DNA of 64,000 bases from Rhizobium phaseoli (GTDB lineage Bacteria > Pseudomonadota > Alphaproteobacteria > Rhizobiales > Rhizobiaceae). The translations under genes were made by a program, and so were the position numbers. The notes below the pieces were generated by a model that saw only the letters and a program-made list of their open reading frames with translations, ran no database searches and was not told where the DNA came from. Location: contig NZ_WUFT01000023.1 of assembly GCF_010668805.1 (NCBI RefSeq), positions 24,574 through 88,573 of the forward strand, given 5' to 3'. Positions within the stretch are counted from its first letter, which is position 1. Each line of letters opens with the position of its first letter. This document shows, one piece after another, positions 16,515 to 26,200 of the stretch.

Positions 16515-17923
16515 CAGTCCTCCAATACCCAGGTGTCTTTGGTGCCGCCGCCCTGGCTGGAATTGACCACCAGCGAGCCTTGCTTCAACGCCACGCGGGT
16601 GAGCCCGCCCGGAATGATCTGCACCTTGTCGGAGACGAGCACATAGGGGCGCAGGTCAACATGGCGCGGCGCAATGCCCTTGTTGACGAGGATCGGCACG
16701 GTGGAGAGCGACAGCGTCGGCTGGGCGATATAATTGTTCGGTTTAGCCTTCAGCTTCTCGGCGAAATCGGCGCGCTCCTTCTTCGAAGCCGTCGGTCCCA
16801 CCAGCATGCCGTAGCCGCCGGAGCCGTGGACTTCCTTGACCACCAATTCTTCGAGATGCTCCAGCACGTATTTGAGGCTTGATGCTTCCGAACAGCGCCA
16901 GGTCGGCACGTTTTCGAGCAGCGCCTTGCTGCCGGTGTAGAATTCGACGATCTCCGGCATATAGGAATAGATCGCCTTGTCGTCGCAGATGCCGGTGCCG
17001 GGCGCGTTGGCAATGGTAATATTGCCGGAGCGGTAAACGTCCATGATGCCGGGAATACCGAGTGCGGAATCGGCCCGGAAGGTCAGGGGGTCGAGGAAGT
17101 CGTCGTCGACGCGGCGGTAGAGCACGTCGATCGCCTCGTAACCGCGGGTCGTCCGCATCTTCACCTTGCCGTCGATGACGCGCAGATCCGAGCCCTCGAC
17201 CAGTTCGACGCCCATCATGTCTGCGAGGAAGGAATGCTCGTAATAGGCCGAATTGTAGATGCCGGGCGTCAGCACTGCGACGCGCGGCTTGCCGCTGCAG
17301 CCGGGAGGGGCGAGCGAGGCGAGGCTCTGGCGGAGCAGGTAGGGATAATCCTCGACGCGCTGCACCTTGTTCTCGTGAAAGAGTTCGGGGAACATCTGCA
17401 TCATGGTCTCCCGGTTCTCCAGCATGTAGCTGACCCCGGAAGGTGTGCGGGCATTGTCCTCGAGCACGTAGAACTGGTCCTCGCCGGTGCGCACGATATC
17501 GGTGCCGACGATGTGGGTGTAGACGCCGCCCGGCGGGCGGAAGCCGATCATCTCGGGGATGAAGGTGACGTTGTTCTCGATCAGCTCGCGCGGAACGCGG
17601 CCGGCGCGAATGATCTCCTGCTTATGGTAGATATCGTCGAGAAAGGCGTTGAGCGCGATCACCCGCTGCTCGATGCCCTGGGCGAGCTTGCGCCATTCGC
17701 GGGCCGAGATGATGCGGGGAATGATATCGAAGGGGATGAGCTTTTCGGAGCTATCGGCATGGCCATAGACCGCGAAAGTGATGCCGGTCTTCCGGAAGAT
17801 ATTTTCCGCATCGCGGGACTTGGCAATCAGATGCCCCCGGTCTTGGCTGTTGTACCACTCGAAATATTTTTCATAAGGCGGGCGAGAACTTTCGTCCCCG
17901 GTAATCATTTCGTCAAATGCCAA
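16514..17923 (-). CDS. Circularly permuted type 2 ATP-grasp protein
   Basis: About 469 residues from a TTG at 17923 (MAFDEMITGDESSRPPYEKY), chosen because GGGGAG lies nine bases upstream. An ATG at 17950 in the same frame has no ribosome site. The chain carries the family's EDNARTPSGVSYMLENRE and GSGGYGMLVGPTAS segments, the latter the ATP-binding loop. ATP-grasp ligases join a carboxylate to an amine through an acyl phosphate. It is first in the trio with the alpha-E and transglutaminase genes. The product made is unknown. Confidence 0.87.
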   Translation of the reverse strand: MAFDEMITGDESSRPPYEKYFEWYNSQDRGHLIAKSRDAENIFRKTGITFAVYGHADSSEKLIPFDIIPRIISAREWRKLAQGIEQRVIALNAFLDDIYHKQEIIRAGRVPRELIENNVTFIPEMIGFRPPGGVYTHIVGTDIVRTGEDQFYVLEDNARTPSGVSYMLENRETMMQMFPELFHENKVQRVEDYPYLLRQSLASLAPPGCSGKPRVAVLTPGIYNSAYYEHSFLADMMGVELVEGSDLRVIDGKVKMRTTRGYEAIDVLYRRVDDDFLDPLTFRADSALGIPGIMDVYRSGNITIANAPGTGICDDKAIYSYMPEIVEFYTGSKALLENVPTWRCSEASSLKYVLEHLEELVVKEVHGSGGYGMLVGPTASKKERADFAEKLKAKPNNYIAQPTLSLSTVPILVNKGIAPRHVDLRPYVLVSDKVQIIPGGLTRVALKQGSLVVNSSQGGGTKDTWVLED

Positions 17924-18500
17924 AGGTGCGTGCTCCCCTTTTTTGTTCATTTGAATACAACGCAAATGGCAATGCAAGAACCATGCGCAGTTCGAGGAAA
18001 AGATTTTGCGTTGCGGGAAAGAAGGGGAAATTGGGGGTTGGAAGCGAGGTGGCGCGGGGTGGCGGACAGTTCTTCCGCTAAGACTGCATAAAATGTGAGC
18101 AGGTGATGGCTTTTCGCTCGACCGATATGCGGAGGCGCGGCCTTCCCACACACTCCTCATTCCTGTGCCCGTCACAGGAATCCAGCCACGGCGCGTCCGC
18201 GCCGTGAATGACTCGAACCCTTTCAAGAGAGCCTCCCGCGCCCAAGGACTTGGGCGCACTGGATTCCTGTGACGAGCACAGGAATGAGGTAGAGTGTGGG
18301 GGAGCGTCGGCGAATCTTCGCTGCGGTGGCATGCTGGCGAGTTGCCGCCAGGTTCGCTCGTCACATTGAAAGTATCATCTTCCGGCTCGTCCGTCCCCCC
18401 CAACCATCAGCGAAATTTCAGATAAGCATCAACGCTTCGACTTTGACTGCACCGCCGGGCGCGGCTATCAGCGCGGCAATCCTTCTCTCGCGAGCCGCCC
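17924..18500. other. Intergenic region between divergent genes
   Basis: About 580 bases separate the ATP-grasp gene from the EamA transporter gene. The middle holds the large inverted-repeat element at 18155-18289. The remainder should contain two divergent promoters; I could not define -35/-10 boxes. No credible gene is present. Confidence 0.5.
18155..18289. repeat. Compound inverted-repeat element with nested hairpins
   Basis: Arms of 31 bases (18155-18185 and 18259-18289, beginning CCTCATTCCTGTG) are inverted copies with one mismatch. Inside are two further perfect hairpins: CACGGCGC/GCGCCGTG (18187-18206) and GCGCCCAAG/CTTGGGCGC (18238-18257). The layout is that of a small non-coding mosaic repeat such as rhizobial genomes carry in many copies. 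Confidence 0.7.
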
Positions 18501-19397
18501 ATGTCCCTCGACCGTCTTGCCCCCGCCGTTTTCGTCCTGCTCTGGTCCACGGGCTGGGTGGTGGCGAAATATGCTTCGCTGCATTCCGAGCCATTTACCT
18601 TTCTTTCGATCCGTTACGCGCTGTCGGCGGCGGCCTTCCTGGGGCTCTGCCTGGCGGCGCGGGCGCAATGGCCGGCAAGCCGGGCGACGTGGCTGCGCGC
18701 CATCTATTCCGGTTTCTTCCTGCATGGTTTCTATCTCGCCGGCCTCTGGTGGGCGATTGCCAACGGCGTGCCGGCCGGCATATCGGGAATCATCGCGGCG
18801 CTGCAGCCGCTTTTGACGGCGATGGCCGCTCCCTTCCTGATCGGCGAGCGGCTGCAGCAGGCACAGAAATTCGGCCTTGGCCTCGGCTTCATCGGCATTG
18901 CCATCGCCATTTCGCCGAAGCTCCTCGATCCGGCGACCGCCGATCTCACACATGCCGCTCTGCCGCTGGCGATCAACCTCATTGCCATGGGGTCCGTTAC
19001 CTACGGCACGCTTTACCAGAAGAAGCACCTGCAATCGGGCGACCTCAGAACCATCGCGACACTGCAATATGTCGGGGCGCTGATGCTTACACTGCCGCTT
19101 TCGCTGATCTTCGAGCATCAGCATTTCGATGGCTCCGCGCAGGCCTATGGTGCACTCGTCTGGTCGGTCTTCGGTCTGTCGATGGGCGGCGTCGGGTTGC
19201 TGCTCTATCTGATCCGCCGGGGGCAGGTGTCCCGTGCCGCCTCACTGATCTACCTGATGCCCCCGGCCGTCGCTCTCGAGGCCTTCATCGCCTTCGGGGA
19301 ACCGCTGACCGTGCCGTTGATCGTCGGCACCGTGGTGGTCGTGACGGGGGTCTATCTCACGAACCGCAGGGCATTCAGCGAACCTGCGGAGGCGTAG
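18501..19397 (+). CDS. EamA/DMT-family transporter
   Basis: 298 residues with about ten membrane helices arranged as two EamA repeats (N-terminal MSLDRLAPAVFVLLWSTGWV; second repeat from about residue 150). Members export amino acids, sugars or other metabolites, or import them. The substrate cannot be predicted. It is monocistronic, convergent with the DEAD-box helicase gene and ended by a shared hairpin terminator. Confidence 0.85.
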   Translation: MSLDRLAPAVFVLLWSTGWVVAKYASLHSEPFTFLSIRYALSAAAFLGLCLAARAQWPASRATWLRAIYSGFFLHGFYLAGLWWAIANGVPAGISGIIAALQPLLTAMAAPFLIGERLQQAQKFGLGLGFIGIAIAISPKLLDPATADLTHAALPLAINLIAMGSVTYGTLYQKKHLQSGDLRTIATLQYVGALMLTLPLSLIFEHQHFDGSAQAYGALVWSVFGLSMGGVGLLLYLIRRGQVSRAASLIYLMPPAVALEAFIAFGEPLTVPLIVGTVVVVTGVYLTNRRAFSEPAEA

Positions 19398-19404
19398 ATA
19401 GCAA

Positions 19405-19430
19405 AAAGGCCGGAGATGTCCCCGGCCTTT
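19405..19430. terminator. Bidirectional terminator
   Basis: AAAGGCCGG (19405-19413) and CCGGCCTTT (19422-19430) pair perfectly. A further AA lies before the left arm and a C/T-rich tract follows the right, so it can stop transcription of the transporter gene (plus) and, with TTTTTGC, of the helicase gene (minus). Confidence 0.8.
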
Positions 19431-19452
19431 CCGCTTTTCAATCGCTCAACTA

Positions 19453-21099
19453 TCAGGCGCGTTCGCGGCGCTGGCCGCCGCCATTGCGGGAGCCGGAGCC
19501 ACCGCGGCGGTCGCCGCCGTTGCCGTCGCGGCGGGGTTCACCGCCCTGGGCCTGCTGCGGGCCGCGGTCTTCGCCGTGCTTGCGGGCCGGGCGGCCGTGG
19601 GTATGGCGGCCGTTGCCGCGGTGATGACCGCTCGGCTCGCCATTGGCAGGGCCGCCATGGGCGGGACGCTGCGGCTTTGCCGAGGGGCGGAAGTCGGAAG
19701 TCGAGGCTAGATCGTTGTCGGGGCCAAGATTCGGGCTGGCTTCGCCGCGGCGCTGGCCGCGGAAATCCTCGTTGCGAGCGGTGCGTTCGGGACGCGGACG
19801 GCGTTCCTGGCGGCTGCCGCGATGCTCCGAACGGTTCTGATCGCCACGGCCGTCGCCACGACCCGGACCTTCGCGACCCTGGCCTTCGCGCGCCTGACCT
19901 TGGCCGCCACCGCGATTGCGGTTGTTGCCATTGCCGTTGGCGCGGCGGGGGCCGCCACTGATATTTGCCGGCGGCTCGCCGCTTGCGACTGTGATGTCGA
20001 TACCCATCAGGCGCTCGATGTCACGCAGCAGCTTGGCTTCGTCGGGAGCGCAGAAGGCAATCGCGATGCCGTCGCGGCCGGCGCGCGCCGTGCGGCCGAT
20101 GCGGTGAACATAGGCGTCGGGCACTTCAGGCAGGTCGTAGTTGTAGACGTGGCTGACGGCGGGGATGTCGATGCCGCGGGCGGCAACGTCGGTGGCGATC
20201 AGCGTCTTGATGCTGCCGTCGCGGAAGGCCTTCAGCGCCCGCTCGCGCTGACCCTGGCTCTTGTTGCCATGGATCGAGGCGACGGAATAGCCGATGTTTT
20301 CGAGATGCTTCATCAGCTTCTCCGCACCGTGCTTGGTGCGCAGGAAGACGATGGCGCGGCCATCCGGGTTTTCGGTCAGCGACTTGCGGAGCAGTTCCGT
20401 CTTGTCGTTCTTGCCGCCGACGAAATGGACGTATTGCTCGACCTTGTCGGCAGCCTTGCCGGGCGGTGTGACTTCGACCTTGACGGGATCGACGAGGTAG
20501 TCACCGGCGAGATCGGCGATCGCCTTCGGCATGGTGGCCGAGAAAAGCATGGTCTGGCGCTTCTTCGGCACCATCTTGGCGATCTTGCGCAGATCGTGCA
20601 CGAAGCCGAGGTCGAGCATCTGATCGGCTTCATCAAGTACGAGATAGCGGACTGTGGTCAGCGAGATCGCCCGGCGATTGATGAGGTCGAGCAGGCGGCC
20701 GGGCGTGGCGACGAGGATATCGGTGCCCTTTTCGAGCTGAAGCTGCTGCTTGTTGATCGAAACGCCGCCGACGACGACGTTGATGCGTAGATGCGACTTG
20801 CGGATGAACTTCTTCAGGCTCTCGGCGATCTGGTTCACCAGTTCGCGGGTCGGCGCCAGGATGAGGGTCCGCGTCGTGCGGTTGTCGGGGCGACGTTCGT
20901 CGGCAAGCAGCTTTTCGATGAGCGGCAGGCCGAAAGCGGCCGTCTTGCCGGTGCCGGTCTGGGCAAGACCGATCAGGTCCCGGCCTTCGAGAAGGAGGGG
21001 AATGGCATGTTCCTGGATCGGCGTCGGCGTTTCGATGCCGAGCTGGAACAAAGTAGCGACGATCGGCTTGGAGACACCAAGCGATTCAAAATTAGTCAA
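19453..21099 (-). CDS. DEAD-box ATP-dependent RNA helicase, RhlE-like
   Basis: About 548 residues from a TTG start at 21099 (MTNFESLGVSKPIVATLF) with AAAGG upstream; no ATG fits. The helicase core has the Q motif (TPTPIQEHAIP), Walker A AQTGTGKTA, DEAD in VLDEADQM, the SAT triplet, and the HRIGRTARAGRDG motif VI. After about residue 380 comes a long disordered tail rich in Gly, Arg, Asn and Gln, typical of RhlE proteins that bind structured RNA. It likely remodels RNA in ribosome assembly, decay or cold adaptation. The first 20 residues of the longer open frame are not translated, in my reading. Confidence 0.9.
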   Translation of the reverse strand: MTNFESLGVSKPIVATLFQLGIETPTPIQEHAIPLLLEGRDLIGLAQTGTGKTAAFGLPLIEKLLADERRPDNRTTRTLILAPTRELVNQIAESLKKFIRKSHLRINVVVGGVSINKQQLQLEKGTDILVATPGRLLDLINRRAISLTTVRYLVLDEADQMLDLGFVHDLRKIAKMVPKKRQTMLFSATMPKAIADLAGDYLVDPVKVEVTPPGKAADKVEQYVHFVGGKNDKTELLRKSLTENPDGRAIVFLRTKHGAEKLMKHLENIGYSVASIHGNKSQGQRERALKAFRDGSIKTLIATDVAARGIDIPAVSHVYNYDLPEVPDAYVHRIGRTARAGRDGIAIAFCAPDEAKLLRDIERLMGIDITVASGEPPANISGGPRRANGNGNNRNRGGGQGQAREGQGREGPGRGDGRGDQNRSEHRGSRQERRPRPERTARNEDFRGQRRGEASPNLGPDNDLASTSDFRPSAKPQRPAHGGPANGEPSGHHRGNGRHTHGRPARKHGEDRGPQQAQGGEPRRDGNGGDRRGGSGSRNGGGQRRERA

Positions 21100-21403
21100 G
21101 GCAAAACCTTTCGGGGCGCCACAACGACTATCGCCGGAACGCACCATGCGATCCGGTTTCATTCTGGCGTCAAGAACCCCGCGTGAAGTGGGAACTTGTG
21201 AGTTGGAAAAAGCTTTCCAGCGCTTCTGGCCGCGGATGGGAGTGCGGCCTCTATCGAAATGCGCTTTTGTCCCTTCTTCCTGCGTCCGTATTTTCTAGCA
21301 GGGGCACGCTCACGCGGCGGCCGGAAGGGTGAAAGCTGGGCTGCATTTGGGCTAGTTCGCGCGGAAAGTCAAGTGCAGTGCACAAGAAAGCCTCCGGTGG
21401 AAC
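21100..21403. other. Helicase gene leader and upstream region
   Basis: About 300 bases between the helicase TTG start and the stop of the next minus-strand gene. It may include a long 5' leader, which is common for DEAD-box helicase genes. No gene, strong hairpin or clear promoter boxes were identified. Confidence 0.4.
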
Positions 21404-22507
21404 TTAGTTGGGCATAATGAGCAAGAAGCTTTGCGAGGCGCTTTCCGCGCCGTTGACGAGGATGGCGATGCGGTGCTGGCCGGGGTAATAGCGCCTCGTG
21501 GTGATCGGCCGCATGGCGTGGCGGCGCTCGATTGCGTGGCTCTGCCCGGGCGCGAGCATGATCGTCTTGCATTTGAAGACCTTGGGCGAGAGCGAGCCAT
21601 CGGCCTTCACGTAGTGGATGGCGTAGTCGATCATCAGCGATTGCGCGGTCTCGCCGGCATTGTTGACGCGGATTTCGAAATCCAACCCCTCGCCGAACGT
21701 GACCACGCCGTTCAAGAGGCGCAGTTCACATGTCAGCGCAGTCGCCGCGCCGAAGCCGAAATTGGCGAGCGCTTGCGCATGACCGTTCTTCAGGAGCGTG
21801 CGCGAGGCATGTTTCAGCAGACGGCGCCGTTCAGGCGATGCCGTCTCGATGTGACCGGCGATGAAGGTTGCGACCAGATCCGGGTGATCCTTGGCGATGT
21901 CGTTGAGGCTGTTGGCGACGGAGCGGCGGACATAATCCTCCGGGTCATCGACCAATGCAGTCAGGATCGGCAGGATCGGCCCCGGATCCTTCACAAGCTG
22001 CGGCAGGCGCATGGCCCAGGGCAGGCGAGGCCGCGTTCCCTCACTTGCCAGCCGGCGCACGTGCTGATCAGGGTCGCCGACCCAGTGGGAGATGATGGCG
22101 AGCGCGCGCTGCTGGTCGCGGTGGATGAACTGGCGGATACCGAATTCGGCGGTGAAATGCGGCGTCAGCGCCTTCAGCAGATCGAGGCCGAGATCGAAAT
22201 GATCGGGGCCGCGGGCCGCGATGAACTGGTTGACCGGCAACAGCATCCAGCCTGATAGACCGGGCCTGCCTGATGCAGGCAGGCTCGCCTTCAGGATCGC
22301 GGCTGCCTCCGGAAAATCAGCGGGAAGCGTGGCAAACAGCGCGTCGCGGATCAGGGCCGAGCGTTCCATCAACTCCAGCGCTCCGAGGCCATCGGTTGCC
22401 AGTTTCACGAAACGGGGCTTGTCGAAGGCGGGCGCATGGGCGGCGATGCGATCGGCCATGTCGCCGACCAGCGCCTGATGCAGCAGATTTTTCAGCGGTT
22501 CCGGCAT
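21404..22507 (-). CDS. DNA alkylation repair-like HEAT-repeat protein
   Basis: 367 residues from the ATG at 22507 (GGAGG six bases upstream). It starts MPEPLKNLLHQALVGDMADR. The middle carries helical repeats with HWVGDPDQHVRRLASEGTRP and VDDPEDYVRRSVANSLNDIA, the pattern of the AlkC/AlkD HEAT-like DNA glycosylase superfamily. Residues after about 260 form a beta-rich C-terminal domain. The RRLASEGTRPRLPW stretch is typical of AlkC-type proteins. It would remove alkylated purines from DNA. Activity is inferred from family. Confidence 0.82.
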   Translation of the reverse strand: MPEPLKNLLHQALVGDMADRIAAHAPAFDKPRFVKLATDGLGALELMERSALIRDALFATLPADFPEAAAILKASLPASGRPGLSGWMLLPVNQFIAARGPDHFDLGLDLLKALTPHFTAEFGIRQFIHRDQQRALAIISHWVGDPDQHVRRLASEGTRPRLPWAMRLPQLVKDPGPILPILTALVDDPEDYVRRSVANSLNDIAKDHPDLVATFIAGHIETASPERRRLLKHASRTLLKNGHAQALANFGFGAATALTCELRLLNGVVTFGEGLDFEIRVNNAGETAQSLMIDYAIHYVKADGSLSPKVFKCKTIMLAPGQSHAIERRHAMRPITTRRYYPGQHRIAILVNGAESASQSFLLIMPN

Positions 22508-22578
22508 GCTGATCCTCCCTCTGTGGGAGGATTGGACCGGCGCCGCCGGGAGGTCAAGCGGCGCCGGGTGCAGTTTTC

Positions 22579-22896
22579 CTATTCCGGGCAGACTTTGACG
22601 CGGTAAGGGTCGCCCCAATCGTCGCGCCGCCATTCGAGGTGGCAATAGGACGGCCGGTAATAGGTCCGGTAGACCGGATAGGGGCGATAAGCGGGATAGG
22701 CGTGGTAGGCAGGATAAGCGGGATAGGCCGGGCGTGCGGCCTCGGACAGCAGGGCACCGCCGACGACGCCGGCGGCAAGGCCGCCCCAGAAGGCATCGCG
22801 TGGACGGGCATCGGCGGTGGTGGCGGTGGCGAGCGAGGCGCTGGCTAGAGTCAGCGCGATCAGGCCCGTCGCCATGGTCTTATGAAGAACGGACAT
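22579..22896 (-). CDS. Secreted Tyr/Pro-repeat hypothetical protein
   Basis: 105 residues. A signal peptide (basic start, hydrophobic residues 10-25, likely cleavage after ADA near residue 30) is followed by a glycine-rich hydrophobic stretch (FWGGLAAGVVGGALL). Then come short repeats built on YPAYP/YHAYPAYRPYP, and a C-terminal CHLEWRRDDWGDPYRVKVC motif with two cysteines that could form a disulfide. Rhizobial genomes carry several small periplasmic proteins of this type. Function unknown. Confidence 0.7.
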   Translation of the reverse strand: MSVLHKTMATGLIALTLASASLATATTADARPRDAFWGGLAAGVVGGALLSEAARPAYPAYPAYHAYPAYRPYPVYRTYYRPSYCHLEWRRDDWGDPYRVKVCPE

Positions 22897-23235
22897 GCTA
22901 TTTTCCTTGATTTAGACTGGCTTCCATAAAGCCATGTCCAGACTCCGCCCGGATCGCGGCGGCGAAATGGCCGTGCAAGCGCTTCCGGCATTAAATTTTC
23001 GTCATGATTTCAACGAGTCCCGGCAGTGGATGGAATGATGCATCGGGTGGCATTGCCGCCGATGCCTGCTTTTTCAGTCCCGTGCAAGTCCGGGCTGCCA
23101 ATGTGAGGCCGTTTCAGCCTGGCGAGCCGGCTCCTAAAATTCGCCCGCTGAAATTTATGGTTAAAACCTTGTTAAAAGCCTTGGTGTTACAGTCTTTGTA
23201 GTTGATATTTCATTCATTGCCGGAGCGACAACTTC
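22897..23235. other. Intergenic region between divergent genes
   Basis: About 340 bases between the secreted-protein gene and the hybrid kinase gene. It should hold both promoters. The last 80 bases are AT-rich and GGAG precedes the kinase TTG start. No gene or RNA was recognised. Confidence 0.45.
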
Positions 23236-26200
23236 TTGAAATCAACCGGGGACATTCTGGAATTGGCCTGCCGCCGGATCGCTGATCTGGACACCCCGGC
23301 CTATGTCAAGAACAGCGAGCTGCGCTATGTCGCCGTCAACCAGGCCTATGCCGATTTCCTGGGCCGCGAGATTTCCGATTTCATCGGCCGGCGCAGCCGC
23401 GAGCTGTTCGACCGTCCCGAGGAAGAGGAGCGCGAGGATAGGGAACGCCGCGCGCTGGTGTTCGGAAGCGAGGAAAACGCCATCTGTTTCGATGCAGCAG
23501 GCCTTGGCCATGAGCGCATCCAGATCGAAAGCTTCTCGCCGTTACCGGAGCGGGCCTATGTGCTCGGTATCTTCGAAGTGCGCGAGACGGCGCGTCGCGC
23601 AGCTGGCGCCGGAGGGATTGTTAGCGATCCCGGGATTGCCGGCAATCCGGGGAGATCGGCCGATTTTGCCCACGTGCGTGAGGCGCTGGAAAAGCTCGAC
23701 CATCCGATCGGCATCTTTGCCGGGGATGGGCGCCCTCTGATCGTCAATGCCGCCTATCGCAACGGCGCAAAGCGGGCTGCTCCCAGCGATACGGGCTGGC
23801 ATGAGAGCGTCAACGAACGCGATCTGCTGCGCACCATCATGGAGGACCTGCCGGTCGCGGTTTTCGTGCGCGATGATAGGCACCGCCTCGTCTATGCCAA
23901 CCAATATTACGAAACCTTCGGTGGCTATGACCGCTCGCAGGTTCTGGGGATGACCGAGCACGAAATGTTCGGGCCAGAGGAGGGAGAGGCGATCTACCAG
24001 GAAAACCGCCTGGCGCTGGAAGACGGCCTGTCGAAAGAGATCGAAAGCCAGATGCCGAGCAAGGATGGCCGCATTCATCCGCTCATCTCGCGGGTCAACC
24101 GCGTCGTGACGCCAAATGGGCGCACCTATGTCGTCGGTTCCTTTTCCGATATCTCGCCGCTGAAGGAGCGGGAGATGGCGCTGATCGAGGCGAAGAAGCA
24201 GGAAGAGGTGCTGCATCGGGATATCGAAAGCATCCTGCGCTCGCTGCCGGTCGGCGTGCTGATCCTCGATAACGACCATCGGATTCTCTACCTCAACGAC
24301 GAATTCTACAGCATCTGGGATCTGCCACCCGACGATCCCTTCGACGGCCGCCCCTTTATCGACGTCATCCGCCGCAATTCCGAGCTCGGCCGCTACGACG
24401 GCACGCAGACGCCGGATGAGATCTACGCTTTCCGCAAGCACCTGTTCGAGACCGATGCGCCCGAGCCGATCGAACTCGATTGGGCGGGCGGTAAATCCGT
24501 CATCTTCGACAGTCGGCGTATTTCCAACGACCGTATCCTGCTTTCCTATGCCGACATCACAGCTGTTCGCGAGCGGGAGAAGGAAATCCACGAGGCCCGC
24601 GCGGCGCTGGAGCGGCTCGGCGAGATGATGCGCGATGCGACGCATGCCATGTCGCAAGGGCTCGCCATCGTCCAGGATGGCATCATCAAGCTGTCCAACG
24701 AGTCGCTATCAGAGATACTGCGCATTCCAGCTTCCCATATCGAGCCAGGCGAGGGCTGGATCGGGCTCTTCGATTTCTGCGCGGCGCGCGGCGATTTCCA
24801 TGATGCAGCCGCCGAGATCCTGCAGGGTTGGCGCGCCAATATCGCGGCGAAGCAACCGATCTCCACGGTCTTCCATGTAGCCGGCGAACGCTGGGTGAAC
24901 ATGGAGGCGACGGTCAGCGAGGGGCAGCATTGGGTGGCGCTCTTCACCGACGTCACCGAACTCAAGAGCCGCGAGGAGGAGCTGCGCCAGCTCTTGTCAC
25001 GCGCCGAAGCCGCCGACCGGGCCAAATCCGAATTCCTCGCCAATATGAGCCACGAGATCCGCACGCCGATGAATGGTGTGCTCGGCATGGCGGAACTGCT
25101 TGCCAAGACCAATCTCGACACGCGTCAGAAAACCTTCATCGACATCATCGTCAAGTCGGGCAATGCGCTGTTGACGATCATCAACGACATCCTCGACTTC
25201 TCGAAGATCGATGCGGGGCAGATGAAGCTGCGCAAAGCCGCCTTCGACATCACCGAAGCGGTGGAGGACGTGGCGACGCTGCTATCCTCGCATGCTGCCG
25301 AGAAGAACATCGAACTCCTGGTGCGGGCAGCACCGGATCTGCCCGCCGCCGTGATCGGCGATGCCGGGCGTTTCCGCCAGATCGTCACCAATCTCGTCGG
25401 CAATGCCGTCAAGTTCACCGAGCGCGGCCATGTCTTCGTCGATGTCGGCTTCCAGACGGTTGGCGGCGGCGAGATCCTGGCGAGCATCCGCATCGAGGAT
25501 ACCGGCATCGGCATCCCGCGCGAAAAGCTCGAATCGGTCTTCGACAAGTTCTCGCAGGTCGACGCTTCCTCGACCCGCCGGCATGAGGGAACGGGTCTCG
25601 GGCTTGCGATCACCGCCGGCCTTGTCGATCTCTTCGGCGGGTATCTCAATGTCGAGAGCGAATGGGGCAAGGGGTCGGTCTTCACGGTCAATCTCCCCTT
25701 TGCGGTGGCTGCGGCCCGCCTCGAGCCGAAACCGCTGCCGATCAACGTGCAGGGCGCGCGCATCCTCGTCGTCGACGACAATGACGTGAACCGGCGCATC
25801 CTCACCGAGCAGCTTTCGCTCTGGGGTTTTGACGGCGTGGCCGCCGAAGGCGGCGGCAACGGTCTTGCAATCCTGGAGGCGGCGGCCGATCTCGGCATTG
25901 CCGTCGATGCCGTCGTGCTCGACTATCACATGCCCGATATGAACGGCGCCGATGTGGCGCGCCGGCTGCGCGCCGATCCTCGCTTCGTGGAGCTGCCGAT
26001 CATCTTCCTGACGTCGATGGATATTTCAGGCACGGAAAAGGAATTCGCGGCACTCAACGGTCATGCGCATCTGATGAAGCCGGCGCGCGCCAACGTGCTG
26101 CGCAATACCGTCGTCGAGGTCGTCCGCGCCGGTCGCGTGAAGCAGGTTTCAGAAGCCGAGATCGCCCGGCTGCAGGCGCAGGCAGTGGTGCCGGCACCGC

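Noticed and set aside
15540..16646. A 368-residue plus-strand open frame opposite the alpha-E gene
   Set aside because: Composition typical of an antisense shadow; the minus-strand gene carries the family signature.
18296..19624. A 442-residue plus-strand open frame overlapping the EamA gene in another phase
   Set aside because: It runs through the transporter and past its terminator, with Arg/Ala-rich low-complexity sequence and no start signal.
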